Shown piece after piece: positions 30,667 through 39,528 of a stretch of 52,794 bases of DNA. The notes under the pieces were generated by a model. The model saw only the letters and a list, made by a program, of their open reading frames with translations. It was not told the origin of the DNA and made no database searches. How positions within the stretch are numbered: the first letter of the stretch is position 1; each line of letters starts with the position of its first letter. The stretch covers positions 1-52,794 of the forward strand of contig CAJXKJ010000018.1 in the NCBI GenBank assembly GCA_913055605.1, read 5' to 3'. The stretch comes from an uncultured Euryhalocaulis sp. (GTDB taxonomy: Bacteria > Pseudomonadota > Alphaproteobacteria > Caulobacterales > Maricaulaceae). Position numbers and translations under genes: made by a program.

Positions 30667-33130
30667 TCGAAAACTATCCGCATCGGCCCTGAAAGCAGGC
30701 GCGCTGGCCTCTGGCGCCGCGCTGGTCGCGCTGGCGGGCCCGGCGCACGCCGCGGACAGCGGCGCGGCCGCCATCTCCGAGGAGCACTGGAGCCTGCTCG
30801 AATCCCATTGCGTGGAGTGTCACAACTTCACCGACTGGGCCGGCGGCGTGGCGTTCGACACGATGGCCCCGGACATGATCGGCGAGGACGCCGAGATCTG
30901 GGAAAGCGTGCTGCGCAAGCTGCATGGCGGCCTGATGCCCCCGCCGGGCGAGGACACGCCCGACCCGGCCGAGGTCGAGGCCTTTGCGCTGGCCATGGAG
31001 TCGGCGCTGGACCATGCCGCGGAACAGGCCGGGCCGCGCCCGGGCTATGTCACGCTGCACCGCCTGAACCGGATCGAGTATCAGAACGAGATCAAGGCGC
31101 TGTTCGACCTCGACGTCGATGTCGAGGACCTGCTGCCGCCGGACGCCGAAAGCGACGGCTTCACCAATGTCGCCAACGTGCTTCAGGTCTCCCCGACCTT
31201 CCTGGATCAATATATCGGCGCGGCGCGCCAGATCAGCATCGCGGCGGTCGGCAACGGCGCGACCTTCGCCGACGAAGTCACCTATCTGAACCCGGCCGAG
31301 CAGAACCAGAACGTCCATGTCGCCGGCCTGCCGCTCGGCAGCCGCGGCGGCCTGAAGGTGGAGCATTATTTCCCGGTGGACGGGGAGTATCAGTTCACCA
31401 TCGGCCTCGGCTCGCGCGGCGGCGACCTGCTGCGCGCCTATCCGACCGGCTGGTTGGAGCTTCCGCACACTTTGGTCTTCGCCATCGACGGCAAGCCGGT
31501 CTTCCACGCCGATGTCGGCGGCGAAGAGGACATGCGCGCCGTCGACCAGCTGCAGCAATCGGCGGTGATGAGCATCCTCAGCCGGTTCGAGAACATTCCG
31601 TTCGAGATGGAGAGCGGCGAGCACACGCTGACCGCCGCCTTCATCGGCCACACTTTGGCTGAGGGCGACGACATCCTGCAGAACCCGGTGCACGGCATCG
31701 GCATGGACGACGTGCCGATCATCACCCTGCTGAACGTCATCGGCCCGTTCGACGTGAAGGGCGTGGGCGACACGCCCAGCCGCAACAAAATTTTCTCCTG
31801 CTATCCGGACAGCGAGGCGGAGCAGCGCCCCTGCGCCGAACAGATCCTGACCCGCCTGGCGGAACAGGCCTATCGCCGCCCCGCCACCCATGGCGAGGTG
31901 CAGAACCTGATGGGCTTCTATGACGCGGGCGCGGCGGAGGAAGGCTTCGAGACCGGCGTGCAGAAGGCGCTGATGGCGATGCTGTCCAGCACCAATTTCC
32001 TGTACCGCGTCGAACAGGCGCCGGACCAGCTCGCCCCCGGCGAGGCGTTCGCGCTGGACGGCATGGCGCTGGCCTCCCGCCTGTCCTTCTTCCTGTGGAG
32101 CCAGGGACCGGACGCGGAGCTGCGCGAACTGGCAGAGGCCGGCGAGCTGTCCAAGGCGCGCGTGCTGCGCGGCCAGATCGACCGCATGCTGGCCGATCCG
32201 CGCGCCGAGGCGCTAGTCGATAATTTCGGCTTCCAGTGGCTGGGCGCGGAGAAGATTCACCAGATCAATCCCGACCCGCGCGTCTTCCCGAATTTCGACG
32301 AGGATCTGCGCGAGGCCTTCGGCGTGGAGCTGGAGATGTTCCTGGAGGACGTCCTGCTCGACGACCGCAGCGTGCTGGAGCTGATCGACGCCCACTACAC
32401 CTTCCTGGACGAGCGTCTGGCCCGCCATTACGGCGTGACGGACGTCCAGGGCGCCAATTTCCGCCGCGTGGAACTGGACGACCCCACGCGCTGGGGCTTG
32501 CTCGGCAAGGGCGCGGTCCTGATGTCCACCTCCTATCCCAACCGCACCTCGCCGGTGCTGCGCGGGGCCTGGATTCTGGACACGCTGATCGGCGCGCCGC
32601 CCGCCGCGCCGCCGCCGGGCGTGGAGACCAATCTGGATAACGAGCCCGGCCAGGCCGCGCTGACCCTGCGCACACGGCTGGCCCAGCACCGCGCCGATCC
32701 GTCCTGCAATCAGTGCCACGGCGTGATCGACCCGCTGGGCCTGGCGCTGGAGAATTTCGACGCCATCGGCGAATGGCGCGATATCGACCGCTTCGCCGGA
32801 GAGCAGATCGACGCGACCGGCGTCCTGGCCGGCACGGGTCACGAGATCACCGGCCCGATCGACCTGCGCAACGCGCTGGCCGATCATCCGGAGCGGTTCG
32901 TGCAGACCTTCACCGAAAGCCTGATGACCTACGCGCTCGGCCGCCGGGTGGAGTATTACGACATGCCGGTCGTGCGCCAGATCGTCCGCGACGCGGAACA
33001 GGACGGCTATCGCTTCTCGTCCATCGTGACGGGGATTATCGAGGCCGACGCGTTCCGCATGCAGACCATTCCCGCGTCGGCGGAGGCGGACGACCCCCGC
33101 CCCGTCGACGAAGCTTCGTTGCAGCCGTAA
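30656..33130 (+). CDS. Exported DUF1592/DUF1588/DUF1585-type protein with two haem-binding motifs
   Basis: This 824-residue protein has a signal peptide ending in AHAAD near residue 34. A cytochrome-like motif CVECH (52-56) starts a Planctomycete-cytochrome-type region with GGLMPPPGE. DUF1587-like (RLNRIEYQNEIKALFDLDV), DUF1595/1592-like (LAEQAYRRPATHGEV, LASRLSFFLWS), DUF1588-like (SYPNRTSPVLRGAWILDTLIG) and DUF1585-like (YALGRRVEYYD) segments follow in order. A second motif CNQCH is at 684-688. These multidomain proteins are abundant in planctomycetes and have no assigned reaction. The haem motifs suggest electron transfer in the periplasm. The GTG at 30656 is preferred since GAGG lies 6 bases upstream; ATG at 30644 is the alternative. 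Either way it overlaps the MBL gene. Confidence 0.85.
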   Translation: MSSDRKLSASALKAGALASGAALVALAGPAHAADSGAAAISEEHWSLLESHCVECHNFTDWAGGVAFDTMAPDMIGEDAEIWESVLRKLHGGLMPPPGEDTPDPAEVEAFALAMESALDHAAEQAGPRPGYVTLHRLNRIEYQNEIKALFDLDVDVEDLLPPDAESDGFTNVANVLQVSPTFLDQYIGAARQISIAAVGNGATFADEVTYLNPAEQNQNVHVAGLPLGSRGGLKVEHYFPVDGEYQFTIGLGSRGGDLLRAYPTGWLELPHTLVFAIDGKPVFHADVGGEEDMRAVDQLQQSAVMSILSRFENIPFEMESGEHTLTAAFIGHTLAEGDDILQNPVHGIGMDDVPIITLLNVIGPFDVKGVGDTPSRNKIFSCYPDSEAEQRPCAEQILTRLAEQAYRRPATHGEVQNLMGFYDAGAAEEGFETGVQKALMAMLSSTNFLYRVEQAPDQLAPGEAFALDGMALASRLSFFLWSQGPDAELRELAEAGELSKARVLRGQIDRMLADPRAEALVDNFGFQWLGAEKIHQINPDPRVFPNFDEDLREAFGVELEMFLEDVLLDDRSVLELIDAHYTFLDERLARHYGVTDVQGANFRRVELDDPTRWGLLGKGAVLMSTSYPNRTSPVLRGAWILDTLIGAPPAAPPPGVETNLDNEPGQAALTLRTRLAQHRADPSCNQCHGVIDPLGLALENFDAIGEWRDIDRFAGEQIDATGVLAGTGHEITGPIDLRNALADHPERFVQTFTESLMTYALGRRVEYYDMPVVRQIVRDAEQDGYRFSSIVTGIIEADAFRMQTIPASAEADDPRPVDEASLQP

Positions 33131-33150
33131 GGCGGCAGGAGGACACGCAG

Positions 33151-34467
33151 ATGTATATCCGCAAGAAACACCTTTCCCGCAGAACGATGCTGCAGGGCGT
33201 TGGCGCCGCCGTCTCCCTGCCGTTTCTGGAGGCGATGGTGCCCGCCGGAACCGCGCTGGCCCAGACCGCCGCGGCCCCCAAACCCCGCATGGGCTATTTC
33301 TATCTGCCGCACGGCGCGATCATGGATCGCTGGACGCCGGAAACCGCCGGCCGCGACTACGTCATGCCGGAAATCCTGTCGCCGATGGAACGGCACCGGG
33401 CCTATCTGACGGTCGTCTCCAATCTGGACAACAAATCGGCGGTCAGCTCCGCGGTGCACGCGATCACGCCGGGCACTTGGCTGTCCTGCGCGCCGCCGCG
33501 GCGCAGCCACGCGCCCTATGTCGGCACAACGGCCGACCAGGTCGCCGCCGCCCATATCGGGCAGGACACCAAGCAACCGTCCGTGGAGGCGGCGATCGAG
33601 GCGCGCGGCGGGGATTCGGCCTGCGACGGCACCTATGGGTGCAGCGTCGGCAACACCATCTCCTTCCGCAACCCGACCACCCCGCTGCCGATGGAGTACA
33701 GCCCGCGCAAATTCTTCGCGACGCTGTTCGGCCGCGGCGCCACGAAAGACGAGCGCGACGAGATCGCGGAGGATTTTCGCTCCGTCCTCGACATGATCGG
33801 CGGCGAGGCGAAAACGCTGAAGCGCGACCTGGGCGCGCAGGACCGTGTCGTGCTGGACAATTATCTGGACAGCGTGCGGGAGATCGAACGCCGCGTCGCG
33901 ATGGTCGAACAGGAAGACCTGACCCAGTACGACCTGCCGGACCTGCCCACCGGCGTGCCGGATTTCGACCAGCGCCTGAACCTGATGTTCGACATGATCG
34001 CCATCGGCTATCAGGCCAATGTCACGCGCGTGGCCACGATGATGATGGCGGCGGAGGTGTCCAACACCGCCTACACCCATATCGACATCGCGGACGCCTT
34101 CCACCCGCTGTCGCACCACCAGAACAAGCGTCCGAACATGGACAAGCTGGTGATCCTCCAGCGCTATCACATGCAGCGCTTCGCGGAGTTCCTGGACAAG
34201 CTGGCCGAGATGCCGGACGGCGAGGGCAGTGTGCTCGACAACGCCATCTTCCTGTACGGCGGCAATATGAGCAATTCGAACGCCCACGATCACTACCCGC
34301 TGCCGATCACCGTGGTCGGCAAGGGCGCCGGCACGATCAAGGGCGGCCAGCATCTGGTCTATCCGGAGCGCACGCCGCTCGCGAACCTGCACCTGACGCT
34401 GCTGCAAAAGGCGGGCGTGCCGATCGAGTCTTTCGGAGACTCGGACGGCGTGCTGTCGGAGGTCTGA
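33151..34467 (+). CDS. Tat-exported DUF1552 family protein
   Basis: This 438-residue protein carries a twin-arginine signal (SRRTMLQGVGAAVSLPFLEAM) characteristic of the DUF1552/DUF1501 group. Mature-domain features include the YFYLPHGAIMDRWTP strand-loop near residues 50-64, the segment TWLSCAPPRRSHAPYVGTTADQ, CDGTYGCSVG, and NAHDHYPLPITVVG near residue 380. The fold is thought to be distantly related to alkaline phosphatase or sulfatase-like enzymes, but no reaction is known. DUF1552 genes regularly follow DUF1592-type genes, as here (20-base gap), so the two products probably form a complex or act in one pathway. AGGAGG lies 10 bases before the ATG. Confidence 0.88.
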   Translation: MYIRKKHLSRRTMLQGVGAAVSLPFLEAMVPAGTALAQTAAAPKPRMGYFYLPHGAIMDRWTPETAGRDYVMPEILSPMERHRAYLTVVSNLDNKSAVSSAVHAITPGTWLSCAPPRRSHAPYVGTTADQVAAAHIGQDTKQPSVEAAIEARGGDSACDGTYGCSVGNTISFRNPTTPLPMEYSPRKFFATLFGRGATKDERDEIAEDFRSVLDMIGGEAKTLKRDLGAQDRVVLDNYLDSVREIERRVAMVEQEDLTQYDLPDLPTGVPDFDQRLNLMFDMIAIGYQANVTRVATMMMAAEVSNTAYTHIDIADAFHPLSHHQNKRPNMDKLVILQRYHMQRFAEFLDKLAEMPDGEGSVLDNAIFLYGGNMSNSNAHDHYPLPITVVGKGAGTIKGGQHLVYPERTPLANLHLTLLQKAGVPIESFGDSDGVLSEV

Positions 34468-34469
34468 TC

Positions 34470-35999
34470 ATGACGCGTCTTCTCGCCGCCGCGTGCGCGG
34501 CCCTTCTCGCCGGCGGTCCGGCCCTGGCCGGCCCGCTGGCCGACGCCGCCCAGGCGGGCGACAGCGAGACGGCGCAACAGCTGATCCGGGACGGCGCCGA
34601 CGTGAACGCGCCGTCGGCGGATGGCACCACGGCCCTGCACTGGGCGGTCTATAACGGCGACGCTGACCTCGTACGCCGCCTGCTGCGCAAGGACGCGGAC
34701 GTATCCGCCGCCAATCTCTACGGCGCCACGCCGATGCAGGAGGCCGCGGTCCGCGGCGATGCGGACATTCTGGAAATGCTGCTGGACGCCGGCGCCGATG
34801 TCGACGCGCCGAACGCGGACGGCCAGACCGCTTTGATGGTCGTCGCCCGCACCCGCAATGTGGAGGCCGCGCGCCTGCTGCTCGATCACGGCGCGGATGT
34901 GAACGCCGCCGAATGGCGCGGCCAGACCCCGCTGATGTGGGCCGCCGCCCAGCAACAGCCCGAAATGATCCGCGTCCTGCTGGATGCGGGCGCGGACCCG
35001 AACGTCCGCTCCCCCGCCAACAACTACAAGCGCCAGATCACCGCGGAGTCCCGCTATATCTGGCGGCCCTCCGGCGGCTGGACCGCGCTGCTGCTGGCCG
35101 CGCGCGAGGGCTGTCTGGACTGCGTCGATGCGCTGCTGGACGGCGGGGCGGAGATCGACCGGGGCAATCCGGAAAATGTCAGCCCTCTGCTGATCGCCAC
35201 GATGAATTTCCATTTCGACACCGCGAAGCTGTTGATCGGGCGCGGCGCCAATGTCGACAAATGGGACTGGCGCGGCCGCAACCCGCTCTATGCGGCGATC
35301 GACCTGAACACGCTGCCCCATGGCGGCCGGGCCGACCTGCCGACCACGGACGACACCTCGGCGCTGGAGCTGGCGCGCATCCTGCTGGAGGCCGGCGCCA
35401 ACCCGAACCTGCAGCTGAAGCTCAATCCCGGCTATCGCAACACCAAGGACGACCGCGGCGCGGACGGCCAGCTGACGATCGGCGCCACGCCGCTGGCCCG
35501 CGCGGCCAAGGCGTTCGACGTCGACGCCATCAAACTGCTGGCCGAATATGACGTGCTGACCGAACTGCCGAACGAAAACGGCGTCACGCCGCTGATGCTG
35601 GCCGCCGGTTTCGGCACGCTCGCCCGCGACACGCGCGGCGTCTACGACACGCCCGACACGCAGGACCGCGCCATCGCCGCCATCCAGGCGCTGCTGGATA
35701 TCGGCGCGGACATCGCCGCGACCGAGAATAACGGCCAGACCGCGGCCTTCGGCGCCGCCGGCTGGGGCTGGACCGATGTCGTGGTGTTCCTGGGCGAAAG
35801 CGGCCTGCGCATGGATATCCGGGACGACCGCGGCAACACCGCGCTGGACGTGGCGCTGGGCCGTGTCTCGCGCGGCGTGCGCACGCTCACCGTCTCCTAT
35901 CCCGAAACCGGCGCGGCGATCGAGGATCTGATCGCCCGGCAGCAGGCCGGGGAGATCGTGACCCAGGCCGGCGCCGCGACGGACGAAGAGCCCGCCTGA
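34470..35999 (+). CDS. Exported ankyrin-repeat protein
   Basis: This 509-residue protein has an N-terminal signal peptide ending in ALAGP near residue 21, so the repeats should face the periplasm. At least ten ankyrin repeats run to about residue 470, with the usual G-x-TALHWAV, A-x-x-LLLDHGADVNA and GQTPLMWAA patterns. Non-repeat insertions lie between repeats near residues 175-195 and 290-330. A CLDC pair occurs near residue 213. Ankyrin proteins bind partners and have no catalysis of their own, so it is probably a scaffold for the DUF1592 and DUF1552 proteins. The ATG starts 2 bases after the DUF1552 stop codon, so translation is likely coupled. Confidence 0.9.
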   Translation: MTRLLAAACAALLAGGPALAGPLADAAQAGDSETAQQLIRDGADVNAPSADGTTALHWAVYNGDADLVRRLLRKDADVSAANLYGATPMQEAAVRGDADILEMLLDAGADVDAPNADGQTALMVVARTRNVEAARLLLDHGADVNAAEWRGQTPLMWAAAQQQPEMIRVLLDAGADPNVRSPANNYKRQITAESRYIWRPSGGWTALLLAAREGCLDCVDALLDGGAEIDRGNPENVSPLLIATMNFHFDTAKLLIGRGANVDKWDWRGRNPLYAAIDLNTLPHGGRADLPTTDDTSALELARILLEAGANPNLQLKLNPGYRNTKDDRGADGQLTIGATPLARAAKAFDVDAIKLLAEYDVLTELPNENGVTPLMLAAGFGTLARDTRGVYDTPDTQDRAIAAIQALLDIGADIAATENNGQTAAFGAAGWGWTDVVVFLGESGLRMDIRDDRGNTALDVALGRVSRGVRTLTVSYPETGAAIEDLIARQQAGEIVTQAGAATDEEPA

Positions 36000-36107
36000 T
36001 TCCGGTCACGATTTTAGGCCCTGATGCGGGTCCTGATTGCGGGCCATGACGCAGCGGCGGCGGCGCCCTATGGTCCGCCCGCCCCACAGCGCCGAAAGGT
36101 TATTTGC

Positions 36108-36623
36108 ATGTTTCGACTGAGCTTCCGCGCGGCCCTGCTCGCGCCCGTTCTGGCCATCGCCGCGCCGGCCATGGCCTTCGCCCAGGATGACGCAGCGGAT
36201 GTTCCGCAGTGGGACGTGGTGTGCCCGCAGGCGCAGGAGGGCGCAGTGGACCCCGGCTGCTCGCTGGTCCGGAACATTCTGGTCGGCGACGGCGTGAACA
36301 ATCAGCGCCTGCTGACCGTGCTGCTCCAGCCGGACGGCGCAGACGGCCGCACGCTGGTGCTGGCGCTGCCGCACGGCCTGTATTTCCCGTCCGGCGTCCA
36401 GATTTCGGTGGACGGCGGCGCCCCCACGCTCGTGCCGGTTCAGACCAGCGACGCCAGCGGCGCCTATGGCGGCATTCCCATGACGCCGGAGCTTCTGTCC
36501 TCCTTCCGCGCCGGGTCGGAAATGACCGTCAGCTTCGTGTCGGTGGACCAGGAAGGCCTGGCCGTGCCGGTGCCGCTGGACGGCTTCAGCGCCGGCTATG
36601 ACCGGATGGTCGCCGGCCAATAG
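36108..36623 (+). CDS. Invasion-associated locus B (IalB) family protein
   Basis: This 171-residue exported protein has a signal peptide ending in AFAQ near residue 23. It shows the IalB family pattern: WDVVCPQ, a second cysteine in PGCSLVRN, LTVLLQPD, LALPHGLYFPSGVQISVDGG and a C-terminal VSFVSVDQEGLAVPVPLDGFSAGY. The family is widespread in alphaproteobacteria. Only the Bartonella member has been tied to erythrocyte invasion, so here the role is more likely general envelope biology. GAAAGG lies 8 bases before the ATG at 36108; the frame opens earlier but without signal-peptide logic. It is separate from the ankyrin gene and the btu operon. Confidence 0.82.
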   Translation: MFRLSFRAALLAPVLAIAAPAMAFAQDDAADVPQWDVVCPQAQEGAVDPGCSLVRNILVGDGVNNQRLLTVLLQPDGADGRTLVLALPHGLYFPSGVQISVDGGAPTLVPVQTSDASGAYGGIPMTPELLSSFRAGSEMTVSFVSVDQEGLAVPVPLDGFSAGYDRMVAGQ

Positions 36624-36665
36624 GGCGCGTCCGGCCCGCGGGTCGGCGTCACGACATCGCCGGAA

Positions 36666-36709
36666 CGGTCCGGTTGCAACGGCCACGCTCGCCGGCTCCA
36701 ATCGGACCG
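36666..36709 (+). promoter_or_regulatory. Hairpin in the btuB leader
   Basis: CGGTCCGGTTG (36666-36676) pairs with CAATCGGACCG (36699-36709) at 10 of 11 positions and closes a 22-base loop. The ribosome-binding site GGGGGAAGGGG follows directly. The location fits control of btuB translation. I cannot fit the conserved core of a cobalamin riboswitch, such as GCCACTG, to it. Confidence 0.4.
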
Positions 36710-36725
36710 AGTTGGGGGAAGGGGC

Positions 36726-38678
36726 ATGCCGCAAACCGGGAAGGCGCAATGGCGTCTCACGCTGGCGCTGGCCGGTCTTCTGGCGTCCGCCGCTTCGCCG
36801 GCGTTCGCCCAGACCGCCCAACCGCCCGCCGCCCCACAAATCGGCGACCGCGCCTCTGACGTCATCGTGGTGACCGGCGCGGCGACCCCGGTGGAGCGGC
36901 AAAAGATCGGCGCCTCCCTCACCGTGCTGGACGGCGCGCTGATCCGGGACGGGGGCTATGACTATGTCAGCGACGCGCTGCGCCAGACGCCGGGCCTCGC
37001 GGTCAGCCGGCCCGGCGGCTTCGGCGGCCTGACCCAGGTCCGCATCCGCGGGGCGGAGGGCAATCACACTTTGGTCTTGCTGGACGGCGTCGACGTTTCC
37101 CCCGCCACGGACGGGGAGACGGATCTCTCCACGCTGCTGTCCGCCAATGTCCAGCGGATCGAGATCCTGCGCGGTCCGCAGAGCGGCCTTTACGGCTCCA
37201 ACGCCATTGGCGGGGTCATCAATGTCATCACCCGCCGCGATGTCGACGGCCGCTATTACGAGCTGAGCGGAGAGGGCGGTTCGTTCGAAACCTATGCCCT
37301 GACCGCCGCGGGCGGGATCGGCGCGGACGCGCGCTTCATCGCCGCCGGCGCGGCCTATCGCGACACGCAGGGCTTCGACATCTCGCGCGGCGGTCCCACG
37401 GACGATCGCGAGGGCGACAGCAATCTGACCCTGTATCTGCGCGGCGGCGCGGCGCTGTCTCCCGCCTTGCGCCTGGATGGCTTCCTGCGCCATGTCGACA
37501 AGGAAAGCGGCGGCGACGGGTTCGACTTTTCCGGAATCCCCGGCCTTCAGGGCTACGCCGTAGACGACGCCACCGTGACGGAGTCGGAGGATTTCAACGC
37601 CGCCGGCTCCGCGACGCTCAGCCCGATTGAAGACCGCTGGGTCACCACCGTCTCGGGCGCCTATACCGACACCCGCTCCGACTCCGCAACGTTCGGCTCG
37701 GCGGCCACGCGCACGAAATTCGCCCTGCAATCCTCCCTGCGCTTTGGCGGGCCGGAATTCCTCTCCACGCTGACCGGCTTCGCCGAGGCGAAGCGGGAAA
37801 CGTTCCGCAATCTCTACCCCTTCACGCCGGATCAAATCCCGCAACAGTCGCGCGACCTGACCGGCGTCGGGGCCGAATACCGCGCCGAAATCGCGCGCCA
37901 GCTCTATCTGTCCGCCACGGTCCGCCATGACGGCAACGAGGATTTCGAGGACGCGGAGACGTTCGGCCTCGCCGCGTCCTGGGTGATCCCGGACAGCGGC
38001 TCGCGCCCGCACGCCAGTCTCGGGACCGGCGTGACCAATCCAAGTTTCTTCGAACAGTTCGGCTTCACGCCCGGAACCTTCACCGGCAATCCGGCCCTGG
38101 TCCCGGAAGAGGCGTTCGGCTGGGACGCGGGGCTGGAGCAGACCTTTGCGGACGGGCGCGCGGTCGTGGACCTCACCTATTTCCGCGCCGATCTGGATCG
38201 GGAGATCGTCGCCTGCTTCCCCTCCGTCTGTAACGATACGGGGCGCAGCGAGCGGGAGGGCGTGGAGCTCTCCCTCCGCCTCTATCCGGCGGACGGCCTG
38301 GACATTCTCGGCTCCTGGACCTGGCTGGACGCGCGGGACGCTGGCGGCGATCCCGAGGTGCGCCGGCCGGAAAACATGGCCAGCTTCGACATCGTGAAAC
38401 GCTTCGGCGGCGACCGCGCGCATCTGGCCCTCGGCGTGACCTATAATGGCGAGATGCTGGACGATGATTTCCGAGGCGGCTTCACCCCGGTCCGCACGGC
38501 GATCGGCGACTACACGCTGGTGCGGCTGGCCGGTTCGCTGCGCCTGACCGACCGGGTGGAGGCGTTCGGCCGGATCGAGAACGTGTTCAACACGCCATAC
38601 GAAGAGGCGCTGACCTATCGCACGCCGGGCCGCGCCATCTATGCCGGCCTGCGCCTGTCCGGCGGGTCCTCCCATTAG
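36726..38678 (+). CDS. btuB: TonB-dependent vitamin B12 receptor (BtuB-like)
   Basis: This 650-residue outer-membrane receptor has a signal peptide ending at AFAQ near residue 29 and a TonB-box-like DVIVVTGAA. The plug segments LTQVRIRGAEGNHTLVLLDGV and VQRIEILRGPQSGLYGSNAIGGVINVITRR closely follow E. coli BtuB (FIRGTNASHVLVLIDGV, YGSDAIGGVVNIITTR). A 22-strand barrel ends at the C-terminus. Size is in the BtuB range (about 600). The genes that follow encode a periplasmic binding protein, a FecCD-type permease and an ATPase, so the set imports a TonB-dependent substrate, best read as cobalamin. A cobalt or iron chelate is possible. The last 38 bases overlap the start of btuF. Confidence 0.8.
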   Translation: MPQTGKAQWRLTLALAGLLASAASPAFAQTAQPPAAPQIGDRASDVIVVTGAATPVERQKIGASLTVLDGALIRDGGYDYVSDALRQTPGLAVSRPGGFGGLTQVRIRGAEGNHTLVLLDGVDVSPATDGETDLSTLLSANVQRIEILRGPQSGLYGSNAIGGVINVITRRDVDGRYYELSGEGGSFETYALTAAGGIGADARFIAAGAAYRDTQGFDISRGGPTDDREGDSNLTLYLRGGAALSPALRLDGFLRHVDKESGGDGFDFSGIPGLQGYAVDDATVTESEDFNAAGSATLSPIEDRWVTTVSGAYTDTRSDSATFGSAATRTKFALQSSLRFGGPEFLSTLTGFAEAKRETFRNLYPFTPDQIPQQSRDLTGVGAEYRAEIARQLYLSATVRHDGNEDFEDAETFGLAASWVIPDSGSRPHASLGTGVTNPSFFEQFGFTPGTFTGNPALVPEEAFGWDAGLEQTFADGRAVVDLTYFRADLDREIVACFPSVCNDTGRSEREGVELSLRLYPADGLDILGSWTWLDARDAGGDPEVRRPENMASFDIVKRFGGDRAHLALGVTYNGEMLDDDFRGGFTPVRTAIGDYTLVRLAGSLRLTDRVEAFGRIENVFNTPYEEALTYRTPGRAIYAGLRLSGGSSH

Positions 38679-39528
38679 GGCCCGCGCCGCGCTCCTGGCG
38701 CTGGCGCTGCTCGCCGCGCCGGCCGCCCATGCCCAGATTCAGGCCCAGGCGCCGGACCGGCCCATGCGCATCGTCTCCCTGAACATGTGCACCGATGAGC
38801 TGCTGATGCGCCTGGTGGAGCCGGAACGCATCGCCTCCATCACCTTCCTGTCGAAAGCGCCGGACGGCGCCCCGCCGGGGCTGGAGCAAATCGCCGCCGC
38901 CCTGCCGGCCAATCACGGTCTGGCGGAGGAGGTGATCGCCCAGCGCCCCGACCTGATCGTCGCCGGCGCCTTCACTACGCGCCCCGCCGTCCAGCTTCTG
39001 CGGCGCCTCGGCTATGCGGTGATCGACTTCGCGCCGGAGGCCGACTTCGACGACATGCGCGCCCACATCCTGCTTATGGGCGATGCGGTCGGGGAGACGG
39101 CGCGCGCCGCGGCGTTGGTGGCGGACATGGACGCCCGGCTGGACGCCCTCTGGGACTCGCTGCCCGGCGACGCGCCGGTCTACGCCGATATCGGCGCGAA
39201 CTTCTATCTGCCGGGCGCCGGTACGCTGGCCGCCGCGATCACAAACGCCGGCGGCTACCGCACGCTGGGGCAGACGCTGGGCGTGCAGGGCGCCGCGAAC
39301 CTGCCGCTGGAGCAGATCGTGCTGGCCGATCCGGACCTCATTTCCAACAGCGCCGCCCCGGCCGGACCACCCGCCATGGCGACCCAGTCCCTGCGCCACC
39401 CGGCCCTTCGCCGCCTGACGGCGCGCGCCGAAACGGTCGAAATCCCGTCCCGGCTCTGGGCGTGCGGCGCGCCGTCCGCGCTGCGCGCGGCCGAAATCCT
39501 CGCCGCGGCGCACGGGGCGGACCGGTGA
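38641..39528 (+). CDS. btuF: ABC transporter periplasmic binding protein (BtuF-like)
   Basis: This 295-residue periplasmic protein of the cluster-A/COG0614 binding family has a signal peptide ending in AAHAQ near residue 32. The two-lobed domain contains RIVSLNMCTDELLMRLV near the start, RPDLIVAGAFTTRPAVQLLRRLGY, and TLGQTLGVQGAANLPLEQIVLADPDLI, all as in BtuF-like proteins. It should take the substrate from BtuB to the BtuCD transporter. The only in-frame start is ATG at 38641, which overlaps btuB by 38 bases and has no good ribosome-binding site, implying coupling to btuB translation. It overlaps btuC by four bases. Confidence 0.82.
   Translation: MPACACPAGPPIRARAALLALALLAAPAAHAQIQAQAPDRPMRIVSLNMCTDELLMRLVEPERIASITFLSKAPDGAPPGLEQIAAALPANHGLAEEVIAQRPDLIVAGAFTTRPAVQLLRRLGYAVIDFAPEADFDDMRAHILLMGDAVGETARAAALVADMDARLDALWDSLPGDAPVYADIGANFYLPGAGTLAAAITNAGGYRTLGQTLGVQGAANLPLEQIVLADPDLISNSAAPAGPPAMATQSLRHPALRRLTARAETVEIPSRLWACGAPSALRAAEILAAAHGADR

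Noticed and set aside
36624-36725. Cobalamin riboswitch upstream of btuB.
   Set aside because: The conserved GCCACTG box and the multi-helix core are not visible, and the leader is only about 100 bases.
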